From the NCBI RefSeq assembly GCF_018320785.1, contig NC_054886.1, positions 4,277,207-4,341,206 on the forward strand: a stretch of 64,000 bases of DNA, written 5' to 3'. Within the stretch, counting starts at the first letter, position 1. Every line of letters starts with the position of its first letter. Shown here one piece after another: positions 1 to 12,850 of the stretch. Origin of the DNA: Cheilinus undulatus. Lineage: Eukaryota; Chordata; Actinopteri; Labriformes; Labridae. The translations under genes were made by a program, and so were the position numbers. Below the pieces are notes generated by a model that was given only the letters and a program-made list of their open reading frames with translations, was not told the DNA's origin and did not search any database.

Positions 1-1955
1 AATTCATTTTTGAAATAAAGTTTGTTAAAAAGATCGATGTATTATTTTGTCAATTTGTTGAATTTGAATAGAGTTTTTGTAAAAAAAAAAAAAAAAAAAA
101 AGGTGACATATATTTGCACATGTGTAGTACAGATCGGGTTTCCAGGACGGATCGGGTAGCAACAGCGCCGTTTGTAGCTCTGCTTCAGGGGTGTGCCGGA
201 AAATAGGTACATGTGGAAATGAAGCAGGATGCGTAAGCTGTTTCCCTGAGGATATTGCGCAAGGCAGCAGGTATTTAATATTACATGAGACCCAAAAGAT
301 TCAGGGCTTTAACCACAGATACAGTTCAGCAGGGTTCCCCAATTAATTTTTCCTGATCGCCAAAATATTTCAAGGACAGAAAGCCTAGGGCCAGACATTG
401 GATTTTTTTAAATTTGCTAAATTTTTTCAGGTCAGTCATAAATACGCTATCCTTGTATCAGGTGGCAATTTTGTCCCATTTCTAACATTTTTAAGACCCA
501 CTGATGCTAAATCTACAAGACTGGAATATCAATTATAAACATTCATTCTGTATAACTGTTTTTGGCTTTAAAACTAGTCCTAGTTTCCCCTAGTTATTGT
601 CCACAATATCTGACCTCACCCTGAGATTATTTCACCTGACCTGAGATCAGTGCAGAGTCTGGAAAGAGAGAGGGGGGGAGATCCTGCGGAGATGTTTCCC
701 TGACTGCTCATAGAGCTACAAACCCTCACCTACTGAGTGAAAACTTGACTTATAAACATGTCTGCACTACTACAGTCATTCCTGTGCATGTCCGTTCTCT
801 CTGAATACACCTGAGATCACTGCACACATCATGAAGTGGCTAATCTCCGTGCGCAATTTAGAAGCCTTTTAGTGCTGCGCCAAGACCAAAACTGCCAAAC
901 CTCTGAAGTCATAGGACAGTCTGTGTCCACATTAGGATTAAATATTCCATTATAAAGACTTTGTTTTATCGTTGTGAGAGGAATTTTTACCATTTGATGA
1001 GACCTATACAGAGATAAATACGCTGCAGGATTTATAAACCATGTCCTGTATAAACGTGATTAAGACCACAATTGCACGTCTTGTTGACATTAAATTAAAT
1101 CATATGTAAATAAATGTAGTTGATATTAGTTTGGCATTACACATTTTTATAATTACTGATTAAATCAGGCTGGAGATTGAACTGAGTCTCTCACCAAAGC
1201 AAGACACAATGTCTGCATTTGTGGCTAACGGACTGTTACGCAGGGAAAGTATTTGCTATCCTGAGAGCAGCTGTTTAAATCCCCCACAGGGATAGAAGTT
1301 TGGTTTTAAAAGGAAAAAACCTCTGAGTTTCGTTAGGTCTGAGATGCAGAAAACTTGTCAGAGGTGCGGGCAGAGCTGGACTCTATGAGAATCCGTGCAG
1401 CTGTGCACAGTGGTTAAATTCTTCATCTTAAAAAAAAGAAAAAACTCATTTAGACAAAAATAAATCCCTTTCCTTCGATCTTTAAAATCATGCAGGCTGT
1501 ATCAGACGCTTTTTGGAAAGCATGTTTGCAGAGCTGAGGTGATGAAGTAGGTGCGCTCTGCTGTGTGCGTCTTTTTACGATGTTCCTCCCTGCTCTAAAG
1601 AGAGTTCAGTGTACCACATTTAACTCATTTATTGCATCATATTACATCCTTTCCTTGCTATAGATATAGAAATATCATGATAAATTAGTGAAAATTTGTA
1701 TTTTAAACACCTTAGTAAGTAAATATTGAAAATTATTATTATTTTTTTAAATTTTCTTCTTTCTTCCCAAATGCCTCGCGGGCCAGATACCACCTGCTGG
1801 CGGGCCGGACCTGGCCCGCAGGCCGCCATTTGGGAATGGCTGCAGTACAGTCAAGCACACGCTCGATGTTCACATGTTGGCCATATTTTGTGTTGTTCCC
1901 AGAATAAATCCCTGCCTTATACCCAAAAAACATAATTTTATAAACTAAAACATTC
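1..1955. other. Gene-poor flank, no gene recognised
   Basis: AT-rich sequence with a poly-A run near 81-101. I see no exon with flanking splice sites and no coding region that resembles a known protein. A short GC-rich patch near 1785-1835 repeats the GGCCC-type motif often found next to the ends of hAT-like fish MITEs, but no matching terminal repeat was found, so it is not called as an element. Confidence 0.5.
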
Positions 1956-2272
1956 TGTCATGTTACAGTTCTTGATTTGTTATACTCCTGAGTTTCTCTT
2001 GTGTTTTTCTGTTTATTCTGTATATTTTTCACAGTTCTATTTTTAATTTGAATTTAGGTTTTCTTTAAGTTTTGTCTAGTTTGTACTTCTGGTATTTTGA
2101 GAGTGTTTCATGTCTAGTTTAACTCCCTGTGTTTGTATTTGTTTCCTTGCTCCCCTCCTAGTGTTTCTTATGGTTTGGATATCTTCCCACTTCTCCAGTG
2201 TTCCTGTGTATTGTGAAGTTTCCTGTTTTATTTTGTAGTTGCCTTCCCTGTGTGTGATTCAAGTTTTTCCAT
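1956..2272 (+). mobile_element. Old diverged LTR fragment
   Basis: This stretch begins with TGTCATG and runs parallel, with much divergence, to the reverse complement of the LTRs at 28142-29040 and 30465-31384. Shared words include the segment reading tttcctgttttattttgtag near 2220-2240. It is read as an old fossil fragment or solo LTR of the same or a sister LTR family. No second LTR or internal region is visible nearby. Confidence 0.5.
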
Positions 2273-2353
2273 AAAGCTCTCTACGTACTGTTCTTGAGCT
2301 AATCTGAAGGCCACATGAAGTTTGGAGGTCTGTAGCAATTGATTTGGAGAAAG

Positions 2354-2640
2354 TTAGCGACCTCTGTACACAGTTCCCGGTCGCCTCCACTCTGTTATAA
2401 TACCACTGACAGTTGACTGTGGAATATTGAGGAGCGAGGAAATTTCACCACTGGACTTGTTGCACAGGTGGCATCTTATCACAGTACCACGCTGAAATTC
2501 ACTGAGCTCCTGAGAGCGACCCATTCTTTCACAAATGTTTGTAGAAACAGTCTGCATGTCTAGGTGCTTGATTTTATACACCTGTGGCCATGGAAGTGAT
2601 TGAAACACCTGATTTCAATTATGGCAGCCCACCAGAATCC
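2354..2640 (-). mobile_element. Tc1-like transposase fragment (N-terminal part)
   Basis: On the minus strand about 65 residues read like the N-terminal helix-turn-helix of a Tc1-type transposase: MGRSQELSEFQRGTVIRCHL followed by SSGEISSLLNIPQSTVSGII. The DDE catalytic part is absent and no terminal inverted repeats are evident, so this is a truncated DNA-transposon relic. The adjoining sequence to about 2640 resembles a dispersed fish Tc1-type end. Confidence 0.7.
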
Positions 2641-3775
2641 ACGTGTCCCTCTGGGCTGCCCCATGACTGCCCACCTGATTTTTGATTGAATTAATTTATA
2701 AAGGCCTAATTAGGCCTCATTTACCTGTTAAATCTAAACATTTAATTTTCAGATATGAAAAACATTTCATGTCAGTGGCTTTTAAATACATAAAGGATTG
2801 TATGTAAATGTAGTGTATGTCAAGATACCTTTGTGATAAAGGTTACAAAGCCAAATCCGATATGAGATTATGATGAAAAAGACATTGCCAATATGTGGAC
2901 AGTTCAGAGGTGATGGACACTGCTAATGCTTACGCTGTGAATGTTTCTACTAATTCACTATTTTTGTTTGTCATTGTTTTGCTTTTTATCTACATAGATT
3001 TAGTTAAATGGTTGGTAAATTCTCTTTACTTTTATTTTAGTGTACTATTTAGTTTTGTTTTCTCTTATTATTTGTAACTTTTTCATTGCTGTTAATGTTC
3101 TAAAAGGCAAAAAGTGAATTACAAAAAAAAACATCAACAATTTGGTTTTTGACAAGAAGTTAGTTGAACAAATTTTCTAGGTTTCGAGATTTTTGCATTG
3201 TGTTGCTTTAAAATCACAGTTTCCTTGTTTTGTTCTGTCAAATTTATTTGAAAGCAAACTAAAACTAAGGAGAGCCTGCTCTCTTAGTTTTTAACCTTAT
3301 GATGTTTTTTTAGAAATAGATTTTTATGGTCTCGGTCTTGTCTCATTTTCAGACTCTACTCGGTCTTGACTCCTTAAAGTCTTGGTCTCTGTGCACTCTG
3401 GTCTCAGGCATTTTCTGGTCTTGACTTAAACACATAGCCTGTTTGATGGAAAAAAAAACTTTTTCCCACATGCTGTGCTATTAAATTGTCTCCTAAAGAG
3501 TGAAGCTCTTTTGAATTAATAAATATTCAATTCCATGTTGTTGTTTTTTTAATTTAAACTCACATTTACCGATGTAGTGCTGCAGACGGGGCCTGTGCCC
3601 ACTGGTGACAGTAGCAGTCACTCATTCAAATAAAGTTTTCTAGACATGAGAGCACAATATGGAGAAAATTACTGCAGAACATAGTCATATAGGACCCATT
3701 TCACATAATTTTGTGCATAAAAATGTAGCATAAATAAGTTTAAAAAACAGACTAATCCCCAAAGACAAAGAAGCA
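2641..3775. other. Intergenic, nothing recognised
   Basis: AT-rich sequence left of the duplicated cassette. No exon, RNA gene or clear repeat was recognised. It ends where similarity to the start of unit 2 begins, at the word ttatgaagagaaag (3776). Confidence 0.5.
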
Positions 3776-4218
3776 TTATGAAGAGAAAGTGTTTTAAAAG
3801 TTGGGTTTGCAGGCTTGAGAGTGCTGAGGATCATGTCAGAGATAAATCAGCATCCCCCAGTATCACAGCTCCTCCCATCACAGATCACACCTCAGACCAA
3901 ACTCTCATAAACTCTCATGAGTCCTGCCCTGCTGACTGCAAGGTGTCAACTGCACGTGCTCATATCAAAGCATTCTCTCTGCTGAGAGAATGGCTTCTCG
4001 CCTACTTATTGGAGAGATGAGAGACAGCAGCTAAACCACAGCAGGAGAGGTTCCCCTCTACTTACACTGTTAAACTATAAAGTACATGTTGACCTACTTA
4101 GCAAACATTTATCCACTGAGTAAGAGTCGGACTGCTACTGAACACTCCCTCTATTTATATTAAACCCACTTTGACTAAGTAACAAACTTTACTACAGTGC
4201 AGGCGTACCGTACGGACA

Positions 4219-5292
4219 ATGATGAGCGTTACCTTGGTAACAGTTTTCCTCTTTACCTCCAGTAAGTACAACCATCTTTATTTTACCATTCTGCATAGTA
4301 AACTACCAGAATTACTCACTGTTCTAAGCTGTTTTAAAACAAATTTTTCTGATGACTCTTCTCTGTTCAGGTTGTATTTCTTTCTCCGTGTGTGAGTTTC
4401 ATACTATGGACGCTCAGCCTGGAGTAGACGTCATGCTGCTGTGCTCCAATTTTACCGATGTGCCCATTCACATCGGCTGGTTCAGACTGAACAAAACATC
4501 CAGCGTCAGACAAATCTCCTCCATGTTAACCGCTGGTAGAAATGCTTCTCTCTTTGGTGAATTTCAACATGGCCGCCATGAAATGACATCCAACTGCTCT
4601 CATCTGTTTCTCAAGATCAGACAGGTGGATTCTAGTGACTCTGGATTATATTTCTGTGGATTTAACAAAAATAACACCACCGTTATTGTCAGTGCAACGT
4701 CTTTTAAAGTCCAAGGTAAGATGCTATAAAGTTACAGCCTTTCATATTTGATAAACACATTTTTAGACAGAATTGTGACTTCTACTACTCTTCCTGTAGG
4801 AGCATTTGATGGATTAAGCAGCCCTATGATCCTGATCCTGGGTGCTCTGGTTGTTCTCCTCACGATTGTCATCTTAACTCTGGTTGTTATAATCAGAAAA
4901 CGTCCTGCAGGTATTTGCTGATGCATAATTTCCTGTAGAATAACCAGCCAAAACCATTTATTTAACCATTTAATGACTAGATGTTTTATTTTTGTTGTTT
5001 AGCCCATAAAGAGGAACAGAATCCACCGCTACATAAGGTATTAAAGATTTTTATTCTGATTTCGCATTTTTCTGCATGTTTTTGTCTACATTTATCTCAT
5101 TCTAATGTGTATTATTTACAGAATGTGGGTTCTGATGATGTGACCTATGCAGCGGTGCAGTTCCATGCAAAAGCAAACAGCAGGAAACGGTCTGCAACAG
5201 AGAACAATCAACAGACAATTGTTCTGTATGATGCAACAGCAGAGAGCAGCAATAGTCAGTGTGTGGATCTCAAACCAGATGCCGCTTTTTAG
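4219..5292 (+). CDS. Receptor A1: single-V Ig-domain ITIM receptor
   Basis: Likely a small inhibitory type I membrane receptor of immune cells, about 234 residues. Exons with consensus splice sites: 4219-4261 (signal peptide, two tandem ATGs), 4371-4715 (V-type Ig domain), 4800-4910 (transmembrane), 5003-5037 (linker), 5122-5292 (tail). The V domain has the canonical Cys39, Trp51 and Cys110 with a DSGLYFC motif and several N-glycosylation sequons. A hydrophobic helix lies at about residues 139-161. The tail carries VTYAAV around Tyr187, which fits the ITIM consensus for SHP phosphatase recruitment. Exon phases (1-1-1-0) keep the frame throughout. There is no J-like motif and no second Ig domain. 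Family placement among fish NITR, DICP or CD300-like receptors is uncertain. It is the intact counterpart of A2. Confidence 0.85.
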
Positions 5293-7316
5293 TGAGCAGG
5301 AATAGCTCTTAGGGTCTTACCTGGAGAAATATTTCCCCCAGAAAACCTTCAAACCTTTATTTTTTGTCGCTGTATGTATTTCCATCGTATGTGTGTAAGA
5401 AAGAACATGCGAGATAATTATCACTTATTCTGCAGAAAACCTGTTCCAAACTTGACTTTGTACATAATGCATTTTTTTGTAAAAATGAACAAAACCATCA
5501 TCTGATGAAGGTGACACCAAGCTCTCTACCTGCTCGGATTTCTATATTATTTTCAGTAATTATTGGCGCTGGATTCTGGCTCTTGCAAATGTTTAGAAGA
5601 AAAGTGAGAAATTGTTCTGTGTGCATTTGTATTTCCATGTTTAAAGCACCTCTTTTTCATTCATCTTTAATTGACATGAAATTAAAGTAGTCCGAAATTA
5701 ATTTCTATTTTCACAAACGTCTTGAATTCCTATCTCACTCCAATTAGTCCTTCATTGTTCATTAATTAGTCCTTCATTGTTCATTAGTTTTAGACTTTTC
5801 CTCAGCTGATTCCCACCAATTTGCCTTTTATTTTCCTTTATTCCCTTGTTATTCCTCTGAAGGTCTGCTGTTATTTTTGATGCACATTTTCAGTCTGTAA
5901 GCTGAAAAAATGTCACACACTGAAACCTTGCATAAGTCTGATACATTTTATTCACAATGACTAAGAAAATTAATTTTAAAAAAGGCAAACCGCATCGTAC
6001 TACAAAGAGAAAAAAAGTAGTGAAAATGATTATGTGCCTCCCTGAAACACACTCACTGACAGAGATGGTCATTCAGCACCAGTTTATTCATCACAGCACC
6101 GTGCCAGGTTGGAGAGATGGAGAGCAACGTTTTTATTCAGACTGTTTCATGGCAGTTAGTACAAACTTTGGCACACTATTGATTTCGTGGATGATATCAG
6201 CGTACTCAAGCAAAGCGCAGCGTTTAAAGTGAGGTTTCAGTGCGAGAGGAGGAAGGGGCTGAGCGAGCAAGAAGGCAGGAAGGAAGCAACAGGTGACAGT
6301 TTCAGTATCAGTGTGCAAGAATGATCAACACTTCTGAAGTTTGTTTTTCTTTTTAACATGCTAAAATTTTGAATGAAAAGCTGACTCAATGTGCAAAGGC
6401 CTTTATTTCCAGCTCTTCACCCCAACACTTAGGTACATTCACACTACAGGCCTTAATGTTCAATGCTGATCGTTTTGCTCTGATCTGAGCTTTTTGTTTT
6501 CTGTTCACACTGCGGTCAAATTCCAAAAGATCAGATATGCATCTGATTAAATACCACATATGAAGGTGGCCTGAATCTGATATTAAAACTGTCATAAAGA
6601 AATTCAATTTGAGTTATATGAGCAAAAAAACAAGATTGTGGTCACTTTTAACTGCAGTGTTAACACAGCTTTATTCCAGGCATTCTCGAATTTCCCACTT
6701 TTTTACTTTTTCCACTTTCTTCCCCTCTTTCCCTTCTTATCTTTTCAACCTCTCTTCCAAATATTCACCATTATTCCACCTATATTCCACATTTCCCCCT
6801 TTTTCCCCAGATATTTGTTTATCCTGCTTTATCGCTCCTTAATCACCACTTATTCCCCCTTACTTCCCCTTTCACACCTTTATTATTCCCTTACAGTTTG
6901 AGGCTACCACTTTTGTGTTATGGCATACTGTAATGCACTAATTCATCATGAAAGAGTCTTATTTTGTCATTGAAAACATCATTATTGGTTAAAAATGACA
7001 GCCTAAGTGTGTGGGCTCTCACTTCCCACATAAGCAAGTGTCATTTAATAGTCTGAACAGTTAAATAATTCCTTTGCAAAGATGACAGAGAAGTTTCTTA
7101 CTTTAACATCATAGTAGAGTCCCTTTAAGTCTATGCTTTTGTCCAGAAATTCAACATATCAGTACAGAAATGTTAAATATACTGGATTTACTTGCATTTC
7201 CCCTGGGGATTAATAAAGTGTCTATCATCTATTTATGTATTTCTTTTGCACAGCTGGAAATACTTGACTCCATTTTCAGTGTTGTTTATCGCTGTCCTTG
7301 TAAAATTGTTCTTATA
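5293..7316. other. A1-B1 intergenic region shared with unit 2
   Basis: Aligns with 35490-37685 of unit 2, so it predates the duplication. Contents include the presumed A1 3' UTR, a sequence near 6380-6600 resembling a dispersed fish repeat (a 'ttcacactgcggtcaaa' type block), and a pyrimidine-rich tract at about 6690-6895 on the + strand. Open frames across the pyrimidine tract are compositional and are not called as genes. Confidence 0.55.
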
Positions 7317-10300
7317 GCCACCCACTGCGCAATGCGACATCGGAGTGACGTCATAGCTATGTCATTGTTGAACGTCTAATTTGGTCCACTGAAGGGTTTG
7401 TTTTGCAGCGCCAGGCAACGTCTTCTTTCAATGTCTGTTGAACGTCTAGCGTTGACGTCCGTCCCACTGCGAGATTTGACGTCTTTTCTATCATATTTGG
7501 GACGTTCAATTGAAATGTCAGATTGACGTCTTTTCTGTCATATTTTGGACATTATATTGTAACGTGGGATTGATGTCTTCTGTCATATTTTGGACGTTAT
7601 ATTGTAACGTGGGATTGATGTCTTCTCTGTCATATTTTGGACGTTATATTGTAACGTGGGATTGATGTCTTCTGTCATATTTTGGACGTTTAATTGCAAC
7701 ATCGGATTGACGTCTTTTTCCGCCGTCTTCTGAACGTGACATTTATAGTCCTAGTGTGGTCATTTTTTGACGTCTATTAGACACTTTTCCAGAGGGTGGA
7801 GCACATGTTTCCTACCAGTTAATTTTCCAGAAGTTTGGATCAGCAGCAGAAAATGCATTACTCCTTTCATTGGTCTCGTTATCACCTGCTGCTGAGAAAA
7901 TGATCCTTTTCCAAAAACGCCGTTTGGTTGTCTAACTGGAGATGAATACAACACAACTCCTTTTCCAACTCACTACTGAGCCAAACTAACGGAAAATATC
8001 TGATAAGAAACATGTCCTCCACCTTGTGGAAACATGGGACTACAGTCATACACATACAAATAAACCACAATTCAGTAACCCCATTTCAATTTTTATTCAA
8101 ATATAAACAAACAATTACTTGCAATAAAGTTTTCTTCAGTGGCTGGCAGGTGGTTGTCCGGGCATCGAGAATCCTCCACCTCCATGTCTCTGTGGCGCAT
8201 GTTTGAGGTGCTCAGACAAATTTGCTCTAATGTACTCCTCCGTGGCTGTGGAGTTAAATTTCATTATCCCTCCTGCAAACAAAGAGACAAATGATTTAGA
8301 TGTATGCAAACGTAATTGTCAGTCGTCACCATATTCGTAAGCAAAAATATGTTTCCTGTGCATCCACTACCAATACTGGATTAATACAAAACCATCTCAG
8401 CAACTGTTAACTGAAATACCCACGTTTAGCTGTGTTGCTCATTGCACAAATTGTAAAGGTGAATAATCAGGCTTCCAACGTTATAAAATACAACACCAAT
8501 TGGTATTATTAAAGTTTCCAAACTTTTTTTGAGGAGTTTATTTTCAGAGAATTGTGACTATACCATCTTTTACTTTTAACTTTGCTGTCTTTGCTTCTTC
8601 CTTTTGGGAATAAAATCTATATCTATCAAGTTATAATTAGCATGTTTTGTTTTTGTTTTTTTAAGTCAGAAGGGAAGGAAATGGTTCCCAAGTTATTTTT
8701 TATAGACTGGTCAGCTTGAAACTTGGGCTTACCTTGTATAGCTCTATAAACCTTTGTTCCCTCCAAAGGCCTTTTCCCCTTGCCCTCAAATTAAATTGGG
8801 CCATAAGGCCATTGGTGAAGAGCCTAAAAAAATGCATTTAAATAATTAAATGTCAAGTATACATGTAGGAACAACAATACACATTAAATAAACCCTTCAC
8901 ACTAGCTGATCAGTGTTTCTTGGGTGGTCCTCCTGTTATCCCTTATCTCCTTGTCAAGCACAGCTGCTCTATAATCTAACTATACATTTGGTTGTGAACT
9001 TGTATTTTAATTTAATTTTCAGCTATTCGGACATGCTCAGAAAGAAGGCAAATGATAAAAAAATTAAAAAACTAAAAAAACCTGGCTTACTTGTAACAGT
9101 CGTATATCCCTACCTCACCATCACCCTATATCCTGTGATAAATTCCCATTTCCCTTAGATACTGTAGCAGTATCTTTCCCTGCACCCTATCCCCCATGTT
9201 TGACGCGCCTGTGTCTGAGGGACCGCTGCAGTTGTCTGCCGAGGAGCAGACACATAGTTCTGGCTTTTTCAGGCAATGAGCAGCATCACTGAGAGTTATT
9301 GACAAAGTGTGGTAATCAAACACGGTTTACCAGTAATTAAAACAGGAAACGGTAATACTATCAGAAATTTTACCGCGGTTTATCATTTTACCAGTAACCG
9401 TTACATCTCTTACGTATACAACATAGAATTAAATAGGTTAACCAAACTTACCTCCAATTTTGAGGAACACTTTCTTCTTTTTCTTTCGGCTTCTTCTTTC
9501 TTCTTTCAGCCTGGAACACGTCTCACCACCAGGGATGCAGGTAGAAAGGCTGAGTTAAAACGCATGCTGCCAATTAGTAATGTGCGGATGGATACGGAAA
9601 TGGCGATACCTCTGATACCAGATCTTTATGCTTTAAAATCAATTCTCAAATCAAAATATCAATACTTTTGACACGTCTGCCATCTGAGGTAATGTATATT
9701 ATTAAGATTAACACAGTGGAAAGTAACTAAACTATGGAGATTTTGTCTTAAATACACTGTTGGTGGGAACTACTTTTCCTTCCGCCTGAGTAAGCACAGC
9801 TGCACGTCAGTCACATGACTCTGTTTATGAAGCTCTGGCTGAATCTCAATCTCCCCCCTAAACCCTGAGCGCTCTTTGACAAGTGACTGGACCTGGAAAG
9901 TGATTGAGTGCATGAGGCTGCAAGGGCTTGAAGTATTATAAATAGGAATGGGACAGTCCTTTGTTTTTTTGTTGACAGCAACGCATCATGCTCATTAAAA
10001 CTGCAGCTTTCGGACTTTTTTTTTTTTTTTTTTTTTTTATTTCTTATTTTTGTTTAAAGTTGAGTAGGATTCAAAATTAGCTGGAGTTCTCCAAACTACA
10101 TTTTAGTTGAGTCATAAAAACAGCATTAAACAAAGATCTACTTCCACAAATGGCATTGATGAGCTTGACAAGAGCTAAAAACAATTATACCTTGCCTATA
10201 TGCCTATTTCGTTCACTGATGAAGGCTGTTTTATATATAATATTCCTACACGAAAACTTCTTTTTTGATTGCACCCTCCATGTTTTTTGTTGACCCTCTA

Positions 10301-11035
10301 CTAACTAGGTCACTCTATTGGATGATATTCATATCAACAATAATCACACTTATTCCAGATTGATATTTTTCATTCCACAATGTGCGTATAAAAAAAATAT
10401 GGGCCTATAATGTTGGGTGGAAATCAATTTATGGGTGGAAATGAAATGCTTGGCGGAGGTCTGCGCTCTTGGAGTGCTTTTCTACTTTTTAATGTACTCT
10501 GTATAGTGCTTTTGAGTTCTTTTTAAGCGCTTTATAAAATAAACATATTATTAAATTGCCTACATATGTCAAAGACGTTTAAATGACGTCAAAAAATTAC
10601 CTGGTTCAAAGGTCAAAAGTTGAACGTCAATATGACGTCCCAGTTAGGTCATGGTTTGACGTCCAAAAAGGAGACCTAGTTTGGACGTCCAGTAGATGTC
10701 AAGAATTGGTCATGGACTGACAAACCCATTAATCTCACTTTTCTTTTTTTTAATGTAATCTTTACAGCGTCTTTGAGTTCTTTTTAAGCGCTCCATAAAA
10801 AAAGTTATGATTAAATTTCCTGCACCTGTCAAAGACGTCCAAATGACATCCAAAAAATTACCTGGTCCAGATGTCAAAAGTTAAACGTCAATATGACGTC
10901 CAAGTTGGGTCATGGTTTGACGTCCAAAAAGTGGACCTAGCTTGGACATCCAATAGATATCCAGAATTGGTTATGGACCGACGGACCTATTATAGACATG
11001 ATATGCACATCTATCTGACGTCCAGTGTTTAGTGG
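7317..11035. mobile_element. 3.7-kb insertion with GACGT-rich end arrays
   Basis: Absent at the corresponding point of unit 2 (near 37685), so it was inserted in unit 1 or lost from unit 2. The left arm (about 7330-7740) is a tandem array of roughly 45-60 bp built on gacgt, ttggacgtt and gtaacgtgggattga words. The right arm (about 10560-11030) carries related gacgtcca and tcatggtttgacgtc words in two long copies. The ends read CCCACTGCG.. and ..TTTAGTGGGC, so both start with CCCACT when read inward, a short imperfect terminal repeat. The interior holds a possible spliced gene remnant on the minus strand. A CACTA-like DNA transposon is one possibility, but the superfamily is unproven. Confidence 0.6.
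8136..8829 (-). pseudogene. Transposon-borne gene remnant, DUF4806-like
   Basis: Two minus-strand exon-like blocks. One at about 8733-8829 is bounded by a ttttttag acceptor and a gtaagc donor and reads LFTNGLMAQFNLRGRGKG followed by LWREQRFIELYK, resembling the C-terminal part of DUF4806 proteins found in many animal genomes. The second, 8136-8272, follows a tttgcag acceptor and reads MKFNSTATEEYIRANLSEHL and ends in a PGQPPASH C-terminus. The simplest junction of the two puts the second block out of frame, so an extra small exon is missing or the copy is decayed. A basic block at about 9450-9520 with a gtaagt donor may be an upstream exon. The function of this family is not known to me. Confidence 0.35.
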
Positions 11036-11359
11036 GCAGCATTATCCACAGTCCTACAGAGTCACAGCAGTCGCTGTTAGTAAAACTCCTTTAGCTCTGA
11101 TATGGTCCAGCACAGATGTGAGCCATAACAAAGCAAGACCTGCATTTCATATGATTTATAGCTGAGCATTAAGAGGAAAACCTTTATGGGGAGATTTGAT
11201 AAGAAATTACGGCTCTTACATGGCCTAGATGTGACTGACGGACAGTCTCAGAACCTAAACCCATCAACACCAAACCTCTTATTCAGTCCACATTCGTACG
11301 ATAATCATGAGCCAAATCTGGCCCGAATCTGAAGTTAATGTTTACGGTCACCTAAATCA
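11036..11359. other. Shared intergenic DNA
   Basis: Matches about 37700-38000 of unit 2. No gene is seen. Confidence 0.5.
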
Positions 11360-12097
11360 CAGGTGTCAAACTCAAGGCCCGGGGGCCAAATCTGGCCCAT
11401 GGAACAGTTAAATCCGATCCACAAGATGATCGCATATTTCTGTTATAACTAGCCCATCAGTATGAGGTCTGCAAATTTCCTCAAGTATAAAATTGTGAAC
11501 TTATCCTTGATGATTTAAGATATCCTTGTTAAGTTATAAAATCTGAAAAAGGAGTGAAAATATTTAGATGAGAAGTCAGGAATGTGGGAAAAGAAATTAA
11601 TTTGTGTTTTAACTCACATTTTCAATTTAGCATCTCACAATTAGGACTCAAACTTAGGATTTTGACTTTTAATTTCATACTTTGAGAATTTCAACTCATA
11701 ATTTTGACTTCTCATATAATATTTTGAGCTAAAAGTTTCATAATTCAAATTTTTCAGTGATATTTTGACCTTTTTAACCAATTATTTTGTATTTTATCTC
11801 ATATTTTCAACTCCAAACTTTGACTTCATAATCCCATAGTTTGACCTTTTAGATTTTTACTTCTTTCTAACATATTTGCCTTTTGAAAACATTATTTTTC
11901 AATTTCATGTTTTGACCTTTTTTAACTAATAAATGCACTTTTCTCAGATTGTGAGCCTTTAAACTTTTCTTTTTAACTTTTTAAATGTCAAAATTGTTTA
12001 TCATCAGGTTTTGTTTTTCTTTTTTTTTTCATATTTTATTACAGTTAGACCTGAATCCAGAATCCGGCCACTGCTGTGATTGAGTTTGACACCCCTG
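11360..12097. mobile_element. hAT-like MITE
   Basis: Begins CAGGTGTCAAACTCAA and ends with the reverse complement of CAGGGGTGTCAAACTCAA, an imperfect terminal inverted repeat of about 16 bp typical of non-autonomous hAT elements of vertebrates. The ends contain the usual ggccc-type words. The interior is AT-rich with repeated 'ttttgac' phrases and no coding capacity. It is absent from unit 2. A convincing 8-bp target duplication was not found. Confidence 0.7.
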
Positions 12098-12099
12098 GC

Positions 12100-12136
12100 A
12101 TAGATGGATGGATGGATGGGTGGACAGATAGATAGG

Positions 12137-12168
<32 letters not shown>

Positions 12169-12182
12169 ACGATAGAACGATA
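12100..12182 (+). repeat. GATG/GATA microsatellite
   Basis: Tandem tetranucleotides, first GATG then about ten GATA copies ending in AACGATAGAACGATA. A shorter GATC/GATA tract lies at about 38036-38064 at the matching place in unit 2. Confidence 0.9.
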
Positions 12183-12669
12183 ATTTTGTTTCCATAGCAA
12201 CACTGGATGCGTCAGAAGTTGTGCTAACTGGACTTGCTACAGAACTTTTTCCATACTTGCACAAACACAGCTTTTCCAACTGTGATGACAAAACAGTCAC
12301 CTGACTGGACCCTCCGCCAACGTCTGCAGTTTGGATCTGACCCAGTTAGGGTTAATGGAAAAACTTTGAGAAGAATTGCGGAGGAACGGCGAGTGAATTC
12401 CCACGTCAGGACATTATTTCTGTTTGTGAGTAAACTTGTTCAGCTCTACAGTAAAGGGCAGATTGTTGACATGGTGGGATCTTTACAGAAGCGTGTTTCT
12501 GCATCTTTGTGTGGACGTAGATGTTCCTGAAACACTGCATTGGCATTATTTTGGCATTGTTTTTGAATAAGGTAAAACCTCTAGTTTGAAAAAGTATCCA
12601 CCATGGACAAGGCCTGAGAGCCACACAGAAACTAACTAGACTAAGGAGTGTTTAGACACACACACACAC

Positions 12670-12850
12670 GTGTGACAAACAGGACAGGTGAAACTAGTTA
12701 GAACAATCAAAGTGGAGGGAAAACACAAAGGCAAAGAGAACACTAAAAGTCAAACAAAAGGGATGAAAACTGAAGCTAAAACTGAAAATAGAAACAATAC
12801 TTAAAATCAAGACCATGAGAGAAGCAGATCAAACATCAACTCAAATGTGA
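12670..12850 (-). mobile_element. Old LTR-family fragment
   Basis: Words such as gacaggtgaaactagttaga and atcaaagtggagggaaa parallel the LTRs at 28142-29040 and 30465-31384, with many differences. The matching place in unit 2 (near 38790) lacks it. It is a short fossil fragment without internal coding sequence. Confidence 0.5.

Noticed and set aside
6609-6901. Forward frames rich in Phe, Ser and Pro (also 37014-37320, 14721-15169 and 62847-63506)
   Set aside because: Pyrimidine-rich low-complexity DNA gives long open frames of this composition; none resembles a protein.
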